The translations under genes were made by a program, and so were the position numbers. The notes under the pieces were generated by a model. It searched no databases and had not been told where the DNA came from. It was given only the letters and a program-made list of their open reading frames with translations. This document shows, in pieces, positions 25,223 to 30,690 of a stretch of 36,134 nt of DNA. Every line of letters begins with the position of its first letter. Positions within the stretch are counted from its first letter, which is position 1. Source of the stretch: a virus; IMG/VR virus record IMGVR_UViG_3300042882_000302, positions 1-36,134 of that record. One strand, written 5' to 3'.

Positions 25223-25425
25223 TTCAATCCTCCTTTGTGTGAACTGTTCAACCCTTGCAACAACGACATGTCAGTCACGACAATGTAATTGCTCTTGGGC
25301 ATAGGCACGATGGTGTGCTTAACAAGACGCGCCTCTTCCTCGCCACAGAACAAGCAAGTCTTGTAACCTATGTTATATCTGCGGTCTTCCACATCATCAC
25401 CGCACCTTACACATTGACTGGTCAT
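25219..25425 (-). CDS. Small zinc-ribbon phage protein
   Basis: 68 residues. CVRCGDD and CLFCGEEEAR supply two CxxC pairs for one zinc, followed by a conserved-looking HTIVPMPKSNYIVV. I recall similar short proteins in many phages. AAGGAG precedes the ATG. Function unknown; nucleic-acid or protein binding is likely. Confidence 0.75.
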   Translation of the reverse strand: MTSQCVRCGDDVEDRRYNIGYKTCLFCGEEEARLVKHTIVPMPKSNYIVVTDMSLLQGLNSSHKGGLK

Positions 25426-25426
25426 G

Positions 25427-25630
25427 CTATTGCTCCTTGTTTTCTACTACACGAATGTCCACATTGAAGCCCATGTTTTCAAGGGCGCCAATCATTCTCC
25501 ACCTAACACCATCTGCATGTAGGAAGTCATACATCGTATCTGCACAGTCCTCCCACTCCTCCTCCATTTGATCGGTGTAGTCATACCATAACTCTGCTGT
25601 TACTAGATACTTCTTCATTTTATTAGCCAT
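25427..25630 (-). CDS. Small acidic hypothetical protein
   Basis: 67 residues. MKKYLVTAELWYDYTDQMEEEW suggests a beta strand followed by an acidic helix. AGGAG lies 7 bases before the ATG. Function unknown. Confidence 0.65.
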   Translation of the reverse strand: MANKMKKYLVTAELWYDYTDQMEEEWEDCADTMYDFLHADGVRWRMIGALENMGFNVDIRVVENKEQ

Positions 25631-25640
25631 TACAGTTCTC

Positions 25641-25859
25641 CTAGTTAAAGTCTTCGTCAGTTAATACAGGTTGTGTCAATGCTTTTTGTAGCCTGTCCAC
25701 TAACTCTTGCATTTCTTCGGGTGTGTTGCCCACCATGAACGGCTCACCATACGATGATGGTTTGTCTTTCTTATCATAGTGCACCTCAACAAACCGATAG
25801 GTTGAAAAGTCGGGGTCTTCGTTGGGTTCAAAAATTACGCGGTGATTCCATGTAAACAT
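25641..25859 (-). CDS. Conserved-type small phage protein
   Basis: 72 residues. MFTWNHRVIFEP, then FVEVHYDKKDKPSSYGEPF and a C-terminal helix ending in QPVLTDEDF, follow a pattern I recall from small phage proteins. The ATG overlaps the preceding stop by one base. Function unknown. Confidence 0.7.
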   Translation of the reverse strand: MFTWNHRVIFEPNEDPDFSTYRFVEVHYDKKDKPSSYGEPFMVGNTPEEMQELVDRLQKALTQPVLTDEDFN

Positions 25860-26203
25860 TACAATTCTCCTTCGGGTATCTCATAACCCCTGTTCATCCA
25901 TGATTTGATCGTGATGTTTTCGAACCAGTCCTTGACTGTTGGAATTATCCCGCCACAATCTTCCTTAACGTGTTGCTCGCCGATGTAACGGACAGGCACC
26001 TCTCGCCCATCGCTGTTCACAATCATGTGACCAAACACACGCTCGCACTCAAAGATACCTTGCGAGTGATGACGTAACGCACGATGCCTAGCATCTGCCC
26101 ACACTTCCTTAGTGGCGTCGAACCAATCGTGTATCGCTGTGTAGTCCTCGACCTTACCGCCCCACTTCTTAACAGTGGTTAGTGCATGATGGTTGGGGTG
26201 CAT
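25859..26203 (-). CDS. DUF6915-like phage protein
   Basis: 114 residues from ATG 26203, chosen because GAGGAG lies before it; a longer frame to 26239 lacks a site. HPNHHALTTVKKWGGKVEDY, then ALRHHSQGIFECERVFG and PVRYIGEQHVKEDCGG, match a His-rich conserved phage family (I believe DUF6915). The His, Glu and Cys pattern could bind a metal. Function unknown. Confidence 0.75.
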   Translation of the reverse strand: MHPNHHALTTVKKWGGKVEDYTAIHDWFDATKEVWADARHRALRHHSQGIFECERVFGHMIVNSDGREVPVRYIGEQHVKEDCGGIIPTVKDWFENITIKSWMNRGYEIPEGEL

Positions 26204-26204
26204 G

Positions 26205-26660
26205 TTATTTCTCCTCGTAGAATGAAGCTTCATCGTCATACGGGTCGTATGTGAAGTCGTAGTCTTCGGTGTGAGTTACGTTAATCTCCATGCCTACCTC
26301 GATAACAGGTAACTCACCCTCGAAGTTGATGGTCATTGTGCCTTGCCCACCCTCATTGTTATACCAGTCCATGCCTGTCGCATCGAGCACACGGTAGCCA
26401 ATGTCATCTAATGCTTTATCTATAGAGATGTTTGACTGTGTTTTTACTTGGTCGCCATACACTTGCTTTGTCCAAGACACCATGTCAGAAGGCATTTCCA
26501 TAGCCTCATTGTTCATGTTATACAGGTCGATGCTGTATATCTCACCGCTGTCACCGCCACCTTGGTATGATATACCCACATACTTAACACCTAGCATTTT
26601 CATTTGCGCAGTGAGCGCAACCATTTCTTCCTTACTGTCAAAAAACTTTTCTCTAGCCAT
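26205..26660 (-). CDS. DUF6878-like phage protein
   Basis: 151 residues. ISYQGGGDSGEIYSI near residues 30-44, DWYNNEGGQGTMTINF near 98-113 and an acidic C-terminus match a family I believe is DUF6878. Function unknown. AAAGGAG precedes the ATG and abuts a 33-bp palindromic element. It is followed at one base by the DUF6915-like gene. Confidence 0.72.
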   Translation of the reverse strand: MAREKFFDSKEEMVALTAQMKMLGVKYVGISYQGGGDSGEIYSIDLYNMNNEAMEMPSDMVSWTKQVYGDQVKTQSNISIDKALDDIGYRVLDATGMDWYNNEGGQGTMTINFEGELPVIEVGMEINVTHTEDYDFTYDPYDDEASFYEEK

Positions 26661-26673
26661 AATTCTCTCCTTT

Positions 26674-26706
26674 GTTAACTTCGTGGCAGGATTGCCACTT
26701 TGTTAC
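26674..26706. repeat. 33-bp palindromic element, copy 3
   Basis: Plus strand GTTAACTTC, GTGGCA-N4-TGCCAC, TT, TGTTAC. It contains the TAA stop of the gene ending at 26703 and abuts the next ribosome binding site. Confidence 0.85.
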
Positions 26707-26990
26707 TCGATACTAAATAATAAATAAACAAATACCCAAAACCCAAACAGACCAAGCGTAGCCATAGCAACAGTAAACAGTGCCTCTCGCACTACCTCTT
26801 TGGTGCGTGATATGACTGCGACCACACGATAGTTCTGCATATCGTCTTGGCTCTCGCTATGCACCCACTTAATCCATATTTCAGCCATGCCTTTGGTATC
26901 AAACAAACAACCAGCATGTTCGGGGTCTTTGTATATATCAACCCACCTACCATTTACTTTTTCCTGCACTTTATAACGTATGTCAGCCAT
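26703..26990 (-). CDS. Tail-anchored-type small membrane protein
   Basis: 95 residues. A polar N-terminal domain (YKVQEKVNGRWVDIYKDPEH) precedes one C-terminal hydrophobic segment (LFTVAMATLGLFGFWVFVYL). It is probably anchored in the inner membrane with the bulk in the cytoplasm (inference). AAGGGG lies before the ATG. Its stop is inside a 33-bp element. Confidence 0.7.
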   Translation of the reverse strand: MADIRYKVQEKVNGRWVDIYKDPEHAGCLFDTKGMAEIWIKWVHSESQDDMQNYRVVAVISRTKEVVREALFTVAMATLGLFGFWVFVYLLFSIE

Positions 26991-27000
26991 GCCGTTCCCC

Positions 27001-27147
27001 TTACCAAAGTAATAGTTCTAATTGTTTCTGTTGACTAGCCAACACGTGCACAGGTCGATTGTCAAATAGACACTCAAGGTATGCACGTATCCACCGTATG
27101 TTAGCTTTGCCATGCGCTTGCTTTATTGCCCACAGTTCTTTGTTCAT
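27001..27147 (-). CDS. 48-residue hypothetical protein
   Basis: AGGGGA lies before the ATG. It begins MNKELWAIKQAHGKANIRWI and is helical, with a C-terminal QQKQLELLLW. The same AGGGGAACG leader precedes this gene and the next one. Function unknown. Confidence 0.65.
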   Translation of the reverse strand: MNKELWAIKQAHGKANIRWIRAYLECLFDNRPVHVLASQQKQLELLLW

Positions 27148-27156
27148 GTCGTTCCC

Positions 27157-27249
27157 CTAGATATACACAACAGTGAAGTAGCACACAGCCACGATGACTG
27201 CGTAGATAAACAACAAGAACCCATACCCATCTTTTGTAAAACGTCTCAT
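27157..27249 (-). CDS. 30-residue membrane micropeptide, first gene after a consensus promoter
   Basis: MRRFTKDGYGFLLFIYAVIV begins a short positively charged head followed by one hydrophobic span to the C-terminus. CGGAG lies 9 bases before the ATG. It is the first open frame after the strongest promoter in the window, which supports its being real. Confidence 0.6.
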   Translation of the reverse strand: MRRFTKDGYGFLLFIYAVIVAVCYFTVVYI

Positions 27250-27261
27250 AATGTATACTCC

Positions 27262-27294
27262 GTTAACTTCGTGGCAAAGTTGCCACATTGTTAC
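27262..27294. repeat. 33-bp palindromic element, copy 4
   Basis: Plus strand GTTAACTTC, GTGGCA-N4-TGCCAC, AT, TGTTAC. It lies in the transcribed leader about 27 bases after the predicted start of the promoter at 27328-27356. Confidence 0.85.
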
Positions 27295-27327
27295 GTTGTG
27301 TGCGCACTATGCTCACCCAACAACTAC

Positions 27328-27356
27328 ATTATATACTAACTAGTGGACATTGTCAA
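27328..27356 (-). promoter_or_regulatory. Consensus sigma-70 promoter
   Basis: Minus-strand TTGACA (27351-27356) and TATAAT (27328-27333) are separated by exactly 17 bases, matching both consensus boxes. The -35 sits in the shared ACTTGACAATGT box. It drives the 27249-25082 gene cluster. Confidence 0.92.
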
Positions 27357-27380
27357 GTCAGTGTTACGCCCTTTCTACGG

Positions 27381-27590
27381 TCATAGCTTGACCACACCTG
27401 TTCGTATCATCTCGCATTTGATGGCATACAGTTCCCAGTAGGCGTAGGGCATGGGGGTATCGCCCCTCTCCCATCGGTGCCATGTGCGCGTGTTCACGTG
27501 CAATAGGTTCGCACATTGTTTCGCCTCAAGCTTCATGCCTAAACGAAGTTCACGTATCTCACTGGGTTGGGGTGGTTTAATTATCTGCAT
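27381..27590 (-). CDS. HTH regulator, paralogue B
   Basis: 69 residues. EIRELRLGMKLEAKQCANLL then VNTRTWHRWERGDTPMP reads as a Cro/CI-type helix-turn-helix. It shares layout and several residues with the protein encoded just upstream (paralogue A), suggesting tandem duplication. The start overlaps paralogue A's end by 14 bases. It probably binds phage operators. Confidence 0.8.
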   Translation of the reverse strand: MQIIKPPQPSEIRELRLGMKLEAKQCANLLHVNTRTWHRWERGDTPMPYAYWELYAIKCEMIRTGVVKL

Positions 27591-27957
27591 TTCGATCGCC
27601 CTTTGTTGTGTCTTTCAGTATCCCCTGTGCTATGCGGTCTTTGCGCCATTCTTCGTATGCTTCATCTTGTGCAATCTCTTCAGCACTGCGCCAATCAGAA
27701 AGAAGGTCGACCATCGCTTGATGTTCCGCATCTACATCTCTCGCAGTAGGTTTCGCATGACCTTTAACAGATAGTTCTGCGACTTTCATAATGAACAGTT
27801 CCCATACAGGCGCAGGCATTTGTATGCGACCTTGCTCGTATCGTGCCCATGTATTGGGTTGGGTCATGCATAGTTCTGCTGCTGCTTGCTGTGTTAACTT
27901 CGTGTCAATCCGTGCACTTCTTACCTCATCGGCGGTGGGTATGTAATACTTTGCCAT
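27577..27957 (-). CDS. HTH regulator, paralogue A
   Basis: 126 residues. EVRSARIDTKLTQQAAAELC followed by MTQPNTWARYEQGRIQMPAP is an XRE-type helix-turn-helix at about residues 10-50. The C-terminal half is charged and may dimerise. AAGGAG lies 7 bases before the ATG. Upstream are a 33-bp element, a GCGACA-AAA-TGTCGC palindrome and the gene-free control region. It is the best candidate for an early-region master regulator (inference). Confidence 0.83.
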   Translation of the reverse strand: MAKYYIPTADEVRSARIDTKLTQQAAAELCMTQPNTWARYEQGRIQMPAPVWELFIMKVAELSVKGHAKPTARDVDAEHQAMVDLLSDWRSAEEIAQDEAYEEWRKDRIAQGILKDTTKGDRNADN

Positions 27958-27970
27958 TGTGTTTCTCCTT

Positions 27971-28003
27971 GTTAACTTCGTGGCAAAAGTGCCACTTTGT
28001 TAG
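27971..28003. repeat. 33-bp palindromic element, copy 5
   Basis: Plus strand GTTAACTTC, GTGGCA-N4-TGCCAC, TT, TGTTAG (last base differs). It lies in the leader of the HTH regulator pair. Confidence 0.82.
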
Positions 28004-28014
28004 GGTTAAAATTA

Positions 28015-28029
28015 GCGACAAAATGTCGC
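28015..28029. promoter_or_regulatory. Candidate operator 1 (GCGACA-AAA-TGTCGC)
   Basis: Perfect 6-3-6 inverted repeat lying 8 bases downstream of a minus-strand TTGACA (28037-28042), where a promoter spacer and -10 would be. No good -10 is seen with that -35. It matches the core of two other palindromes in the region. Confidence 0.5.
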
Positions 28030-28095
28030 ACTACATTGTCAAGACCAAATTACGTGATTTTGAAAGTTTTGTAAGAGGGTCTTGTAAGGGGTCAA

Positions 28096-28101
28096 ATTAT
28101 A
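28096..28101 (-). promoter_or_regulatory. Isolated TATAAT -10 box near iterons
   Basis: Minus-strand TATAAT with no recognisable -35 at 16-18 bases. The 33-bp iterons start about 28 bases upstream of it, so it could be an activated promoter for the HTH regulators (inference). Confidence 0.3.
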
Positions 28102-28128
28102 CCCTTTTTTCTATACGATTGGTATAGG

Positions 28129-28207
28129 CGTTTGGTATAGTTTTTATACGATACGACTAGTCGTTTGGTATAGTTTTTATACGATACGACTAGTCGTTTG
28201 GTATAGT
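28129..28207. repeat. 33-bp tandem iterons, 2.4 copies
   Basis: Units start at 28129, 28162 and 28195 (the last is partial) and are identical where they overlap. Each junction holds the perfect palindrome ACGACTAGTCGT inside a larger imperfect dyad flanked by TATAC and GTATA. Iterons of this type bind initiator or regulator proteins. Confidence 0.85.
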
Positions 28208-28259
28208 AAAATGGGGTATTTTTGGGGTGTAAATTGACAGTGTAAACACCAAATTACGT

Positions 28260-28276
28260 AGAGACATTTTGTCTCT
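28260..28276. promoter_or_regulatory. Candidate operator 2 (AGAGACA-TTT-TGTCTCT)
   Basis: Perfect 7-3-7 inverted repeat sharing the GACA-N3-TGTC core with the palindrome at 28015. Confidence 0.5.
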
Positions 28277-28349
28277 GAAAGTTAAGTGTTTGATTTTGTT
28301 CACTTTGTTCACTTCGTGATTTGTCAGGATTTACGTAATAAGTCTTTGT

Positions 28350-28433
28350 TTTATATAGCGAATTACGTAGTTAGTGGACACTAACTTATTTCGTGAACTT
28401 CGTAACCTATTGATTTATATAGCGAATTACGTA
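28350..28433. repeat. Direct 20-bp repeat pair with palindrome between
   Basis: A 20-base word (TTTATATAGC plus GAATTACGTA) occurs at 28350-28369 and 28414-28433, 64 bases apart. GTTAGTG-GA-CACTAAC at 28370-28385 is a perfect 7-2-7 inverted repeat starting right after the first copy. Confidence 0.75.
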
Positions 28434-28539
28434 ATTACGTGATTTTGCAGAAAAGTCGCATTGCGCGAGGTCACTTGAACGACGTTAACGAAGTTTACAA
28501 ATCAAAAACTATTTGGAACCTCTAGATAGTTTATAACGT

Positions 28540-28559
28540 ATTTACGTAATTACGTAAAT
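28540..28559. repeat. Perfect 20-bp palindrome rich in TTACGTAA
   Basis: ATTTACGTAA followed by its exact reverse complement. The half-site recurs elsewhere in the region (28331, 28361, 28426 and 28682), suggesting a DNA-binding protein site. Confidence 0.7.
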
Positions 28560-28651
28560 TTATTGTCCAGTTACTTTATGCATCAATGACTTACATGCAT
28601 TACGTGACAAAAGTTGCACGTATTTTACGCAGACAATGTCAAGTGCCGTCT

Positions 28652-28668
28652 AGAGACATTCTGTCTTT
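28652..28668. promoter_or_regulatory. Candidate operator 3 (AGAGACA-TTC-TGTCTTT)
   Basis: Imperfect version of the palindrome at 28260, with the same arm start and spacing. Confidence 0.4.
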
Positions 28669-28685
28669 ATTGTCACGAAGTTTAC

Positions 28686-28697
28686 GTAGTTAACTAC
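28686..28697. repeat. 12-bp palindrome GTAGTTAACTAC
   Basis: Perfect dyad in the gene-free region, next to a TTTACG word. Confidence 0.4.
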
Positions 28698-28805
28698 TAT
28701 ACAACCTGTATATACGTAATGACTAGGTGAACTTCGTGTAATTGAACTCACTCTCGGACTCACTCTCTTTCATATTACGGTCATAACTGCGCAAACGATA
28801 GGCGC

Positions 28806-28832
28806 AAAAAAGCCCACCAAAAATCGGTGGGC
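28806..28832 (-). terminator. Rho-independent terminator of the Lys/Ala-rich gene
   Basis: Minus-strand stem GCCCACC and GGTGGGC around a 7-base loop, followed by TTTTTT. It lies just after the gene ending at 28865 and isolates that gene from the HTH region. Confidence 0.92.
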
Positions 28833-28835
28833 TAA

Positions 28836-28868
28836 TTTAACTTAGTGGCAGAATTGCCACAATGTTAC
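28836..28868. repeat. 33-bp palindromic element, copy 6
   Basis: Variant left end TTTAACTTA, then GTGGCA-N4-TGCCAC, AA, TGTTAC. It contains the TAA stop of the gene at 28865 and lies just before that gene's terminator. Confidence 0.8.
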
Positions 28869-29563
28869 TTGGTTGATTTTGCCAATTTAGCAATCTCACC
28901 AAAATTGTTTTTAGCGTAAACCAAAGCCGCTAATTGCGTGCTATCAAGAGAGCCAACCCATTTTTTCAACATGGTTTTTAACTCGGTTGTAGCTTTGCTT
29001 TCGTTTTTCTTCACGGCATTATTAGCCACTGTTTCACGACGTTTTTTCTCGGCGGATAATTGCGCCGCCTTTTTAAAATCGCCCGCTTTTGCCATGCCTT
29101 CAATTAAACCTTGCAATTCATTATCGGCAATTTTAGCTAATTCGCCACGTGCTTTTGCCATGCCTTCGGCACTTTTGCTTTCTGCTTTTGGCATAACAAA
29201 GCCTTTTAAATCGGCATTGGATAGATAGGCTTTCACGATTTTATTAAACCATTTTTCTATCGTGTCGTATGCTTGTTTTTTCGCCGTGGCTATACTTTCC
29301 ACCACGTGCTTTTTAACTGCTTGCATGGTCTGATAGTTTAGCTTGTTATCCCTAACATAGTTTACAAAGCCATGCGCCGCCGCCGTTTCACTTTCACCTT
29401 TGGCTAATACTAGCTTTTCATGGTCTATGCCGAACTGATAAGAATTTGAGAATAACAAAGCCACAGGCGCAAGTGTTAGCTTGGTTGCGTCTGATAATAC
29501 TGTTACTGCTTTACTTGGTGCCTTAACGGCTTTGGTTGTAGCTTTCAATGATTGAGTAGTCAT
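28865..29563 (-). CDS. Lys/Ala-rich hypothetical protein, single-gene unit
   Basis: 232 residues, strongly basic and helical, rich in Lys, Ala and Glu. The first 30 residues are Thr/Ala/Lys-rich; later parts include AEGMAKARGELAKIADNEL and a repeated GMAKA motif. No enzyme motif is seen. The gene has its own promoter (29618-29646) and a strong terminator. Its codons use more GCC, GCG and GGC than neighbouring genes, which hints at a different origin. Being first from the early side suggests a host-takeover or DNA-binding role (inference). Confidence 0.75.
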   Translation of the reverse strand: MTTQSLKATTKAVKAPSKAVTVLSDATKLTLAPVALLFSNSYQFGIDHEKLVLAKGESETAAAHGFVNYVRDNKLNYQTMQAVKKHVVESIATAKKQAYDTIEKWFNKIVKAYLSNADLKGFVMPKAESKSAEGMAKARGELAKIADNELQGLIEGMAKAGDFKKAAQLSAEKKRRETVANNAVKKNESKATTELKTMLKKWVGSLDSTQLAALVYAKNNFGEIAKLAKSTK

Positions 29564-29600
29564 AATATATACCTTTCAAATAATACGGCTAGCGGAATTG

Positions 29601-29613
29601 CTTAACCGTTAAG
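29601..29613. promoter_or_regulatory. Palindrome CTTAAC-C-GTTAAG at a promoter start site
   Basis: Perfect 6-1-6 dyad covering the predicted transcription start of the promoter at 29618-29646. This is a likely operator position. Confidence 0.5.
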
Positions 29614-29617
29614 AGCC

Positions 29618-29646
29618 ATTCTACTCGCATAACCTTACATTGTCAA
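29618..29646 (-). promoter_or_regulatory. Sigma-70 promoter of the Lys/Ala-rich gene
   Basis: Minus-strand TTGACA (29641-29646) and TAGAAT (29618-29623) are separated by 17 bases, with the shared ACTTGACAATGT box. Confidence 0.85.
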
Positions 29647-29656
29647 GTCATAACGG

Positions 29657-29689
29657 CATAACAAAGTGGCAATATCGCCACAATGTTAC
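29657..29689. repeat. 33-bp palindromic element, copy 7 (most symmetric)
   Basis: Plus strand TAACA, AA, GTGGC-N6-GCCAC, AA, TGTTA, so the outer arms are also inverted. Unlike the other copies it lies upstream of a promoter, 10 bases before the -35 box, and is not in that transcript's leader. Confidence 0.75.
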
Positions 29690-30027
29690 ACGAAGCCAAC
29701 GAAGTTCACCTCGCATAAAGGAAGCGCGCGGATAGCATACATTGTCAACTTCGTCAACCCACTACACCCGTATAGCCCCGTTTATAAAGTAGGTTCACTC
29801 AGCTACGCTATACACTGAGCCGCGCACAAATAACTGGATACAATATTGAGATTTGACGTTTTGCAAAGACCCCCCCCCTTCACTTAACTTTCGCCTAAAG
29901 CGAAAAATTTTTATAAAAAATTTAATGAAATCAAGACATTGTGTCACGAAGCCAACGAAGTTAATCTAGAAAAACCTAGAAATACGTGTCTCCCGCAAAA
30001 CTCTGTCAACTTCGTGACTATAAACAC
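29690..30027. other. Intergenic divergent control region before the late genes
   Basis: No gene is supported. It holds two copies of an 18-bp word (CACGAAGCC plus AACGAAGTT) at 29689-29706 and 29945-29962, a TTGACA without a good -10 near 29740, a run of nine C (29870-29878), a short TTTCGC/GCGAAA stem (about 29888-29904) and an AT-rich stretch after it. Confidence 0.5.
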
Positions 30028-30055
30028 TTGATTTCTTAGTAAACTTCGTTATAAT
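30028..30055 (+). promoter_or_regulatory. Promoter of the late packaging genes
   Basis: TTGATT (30028-30033) and TATAAT (30050-30055) are separated by 16 bases on the plus strand. The spacer contains the over-represented word AACTTCGT. The leader is about 35 bases, with a CGCAA/TTGCG hairpin and an AGGTGG ribosome binding site. Confidence 0.75.
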
Positions 30056-30096
30056 CCGGCTATCGCAAATTAGATTGCGCAAAATAGGTGGCTTGA

Positions 30097-30690
30097 ATGT
30101 CCATAAAAGTAATACCCGATCCAGCAAAGCCGTTGCCAGACGACTTTGAGTCAGAAGAACCCACAACCTTTGCCGAAAGAGTCAAGGTTGCAGCGGCGAC
30201 CGCCAAGATGTTACTAGAGGCGGGAGCTGAAATCCCCGTATCCACCAAAGAAAAGAAGGAAGCAGAGGAAGTTTTCAAGGCTTTCACTGATCCTGAGCAG
30301 AAAAATCCGCCTTCGCAGGTTGCGAATAAGTATTTAAACACCCCCGCTACGGTGCAGCACCTGTATATGATGCTGTCTGACTACGATCACCAAGTTGTCC
30401 AAGAGGCTGTGCAGCTTCGACGGTACGTAACCAACAAATTAATCGAGGACACGGGCCTATCCGATCCACGGCATAGACTTCGTGCACTAGAATTGCTGGG
30501 GAAAATCTCGGATGTGGGGCTATTTAGTGACAAAACTGAGATTACAGTGAAGAATGTGACTGCCGAAGACCTAGAAGCGCAGATTAAGTCGAAACTATTC
30601 AAGATTTTGGGCAACAACCAGCCTGTGAAGGATGTCTATGAGGGTGAGATTATCGATATGTCCCCTGAAGATATGAAGGACATCACATAG
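30097..30690 (+). CDS. Putative terminase small subunit
   Basis: 197 residues. The N-terminal region is Pro/Glu-rich; the centre is helical (VQHLYMMLSDYDHQVVQEAVQLRR, LRALELLGKISDVGLF). Its position directly before terL, size and helical make-up fit a small terminase that recognises phage DNA and loads it on the motor. No clear helix-turn-helix was identified, so the call rests mainly on position. AGGTGG lies 6 bases before the ATG. Confidence 0.65.
   Translation: MSIKVIPDPAKPLPDDFESEEPTTFAERVKVAAATAKMLLEAGAEIPVSTKEKKEAEEVFKAFTDPEQKNPPSQVANKYLNTPATVQHLYMMLSDYDHQVVQEAVQLRRYVTNKLIEDTGLSDPRHRLRALELLGKISDVGLFSDKTEITVKNVTAEDLEAQIKSKLFKILGNNQPVKDVYEGEIIDMSPEDMKDIT

Larger units (their letters stand above)
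28004..28805. other. Gene-free control region, candidate origin of replication
   Basis: About 800 AT-rich bases without a supported gene. It holds 33-bp iterons (28129-28207), a duplicated 20-mer, three GACA-N3-TGTC palindromes and perfect palindromes at 28370, 28540 and 28686. The word TTACGTAA and its partial forms recur. It separates the Lys/Ala-rich gene from the HTH regulators. No canonical DnaA box was seen. Origin or early control are both inference. Confidence 0.5.

Noticed and set aside
27843-28127. Plus-strand frame across the HTH gene start and control region
   Set aside because: It is antisense to a well supported HTH gene and covers palindromes; low-complexity translation.
28129-28207. 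Iterons as a CRISPR array
   Set aside because: The 33-bp units are directly abutting with no spacers, and no cas genes are present.
28630-28645. TTGACA near 28637 (minus) as a promoter
   Set aside because: The downstream sequence lacks a -10 box at the right distance.
29725-29745. TTGACA at 29734-29739 (minus) as a promoter
   Set aside because: No acceptable -10 box at 15-19 bases downstream.
29966-30166. Minus-strand frame opposite the late promoter and the terS start
   Set aside because: It runs through a clear plus-strand promoter and ribosome binding site, with no Shine-Dalgarno of its own.
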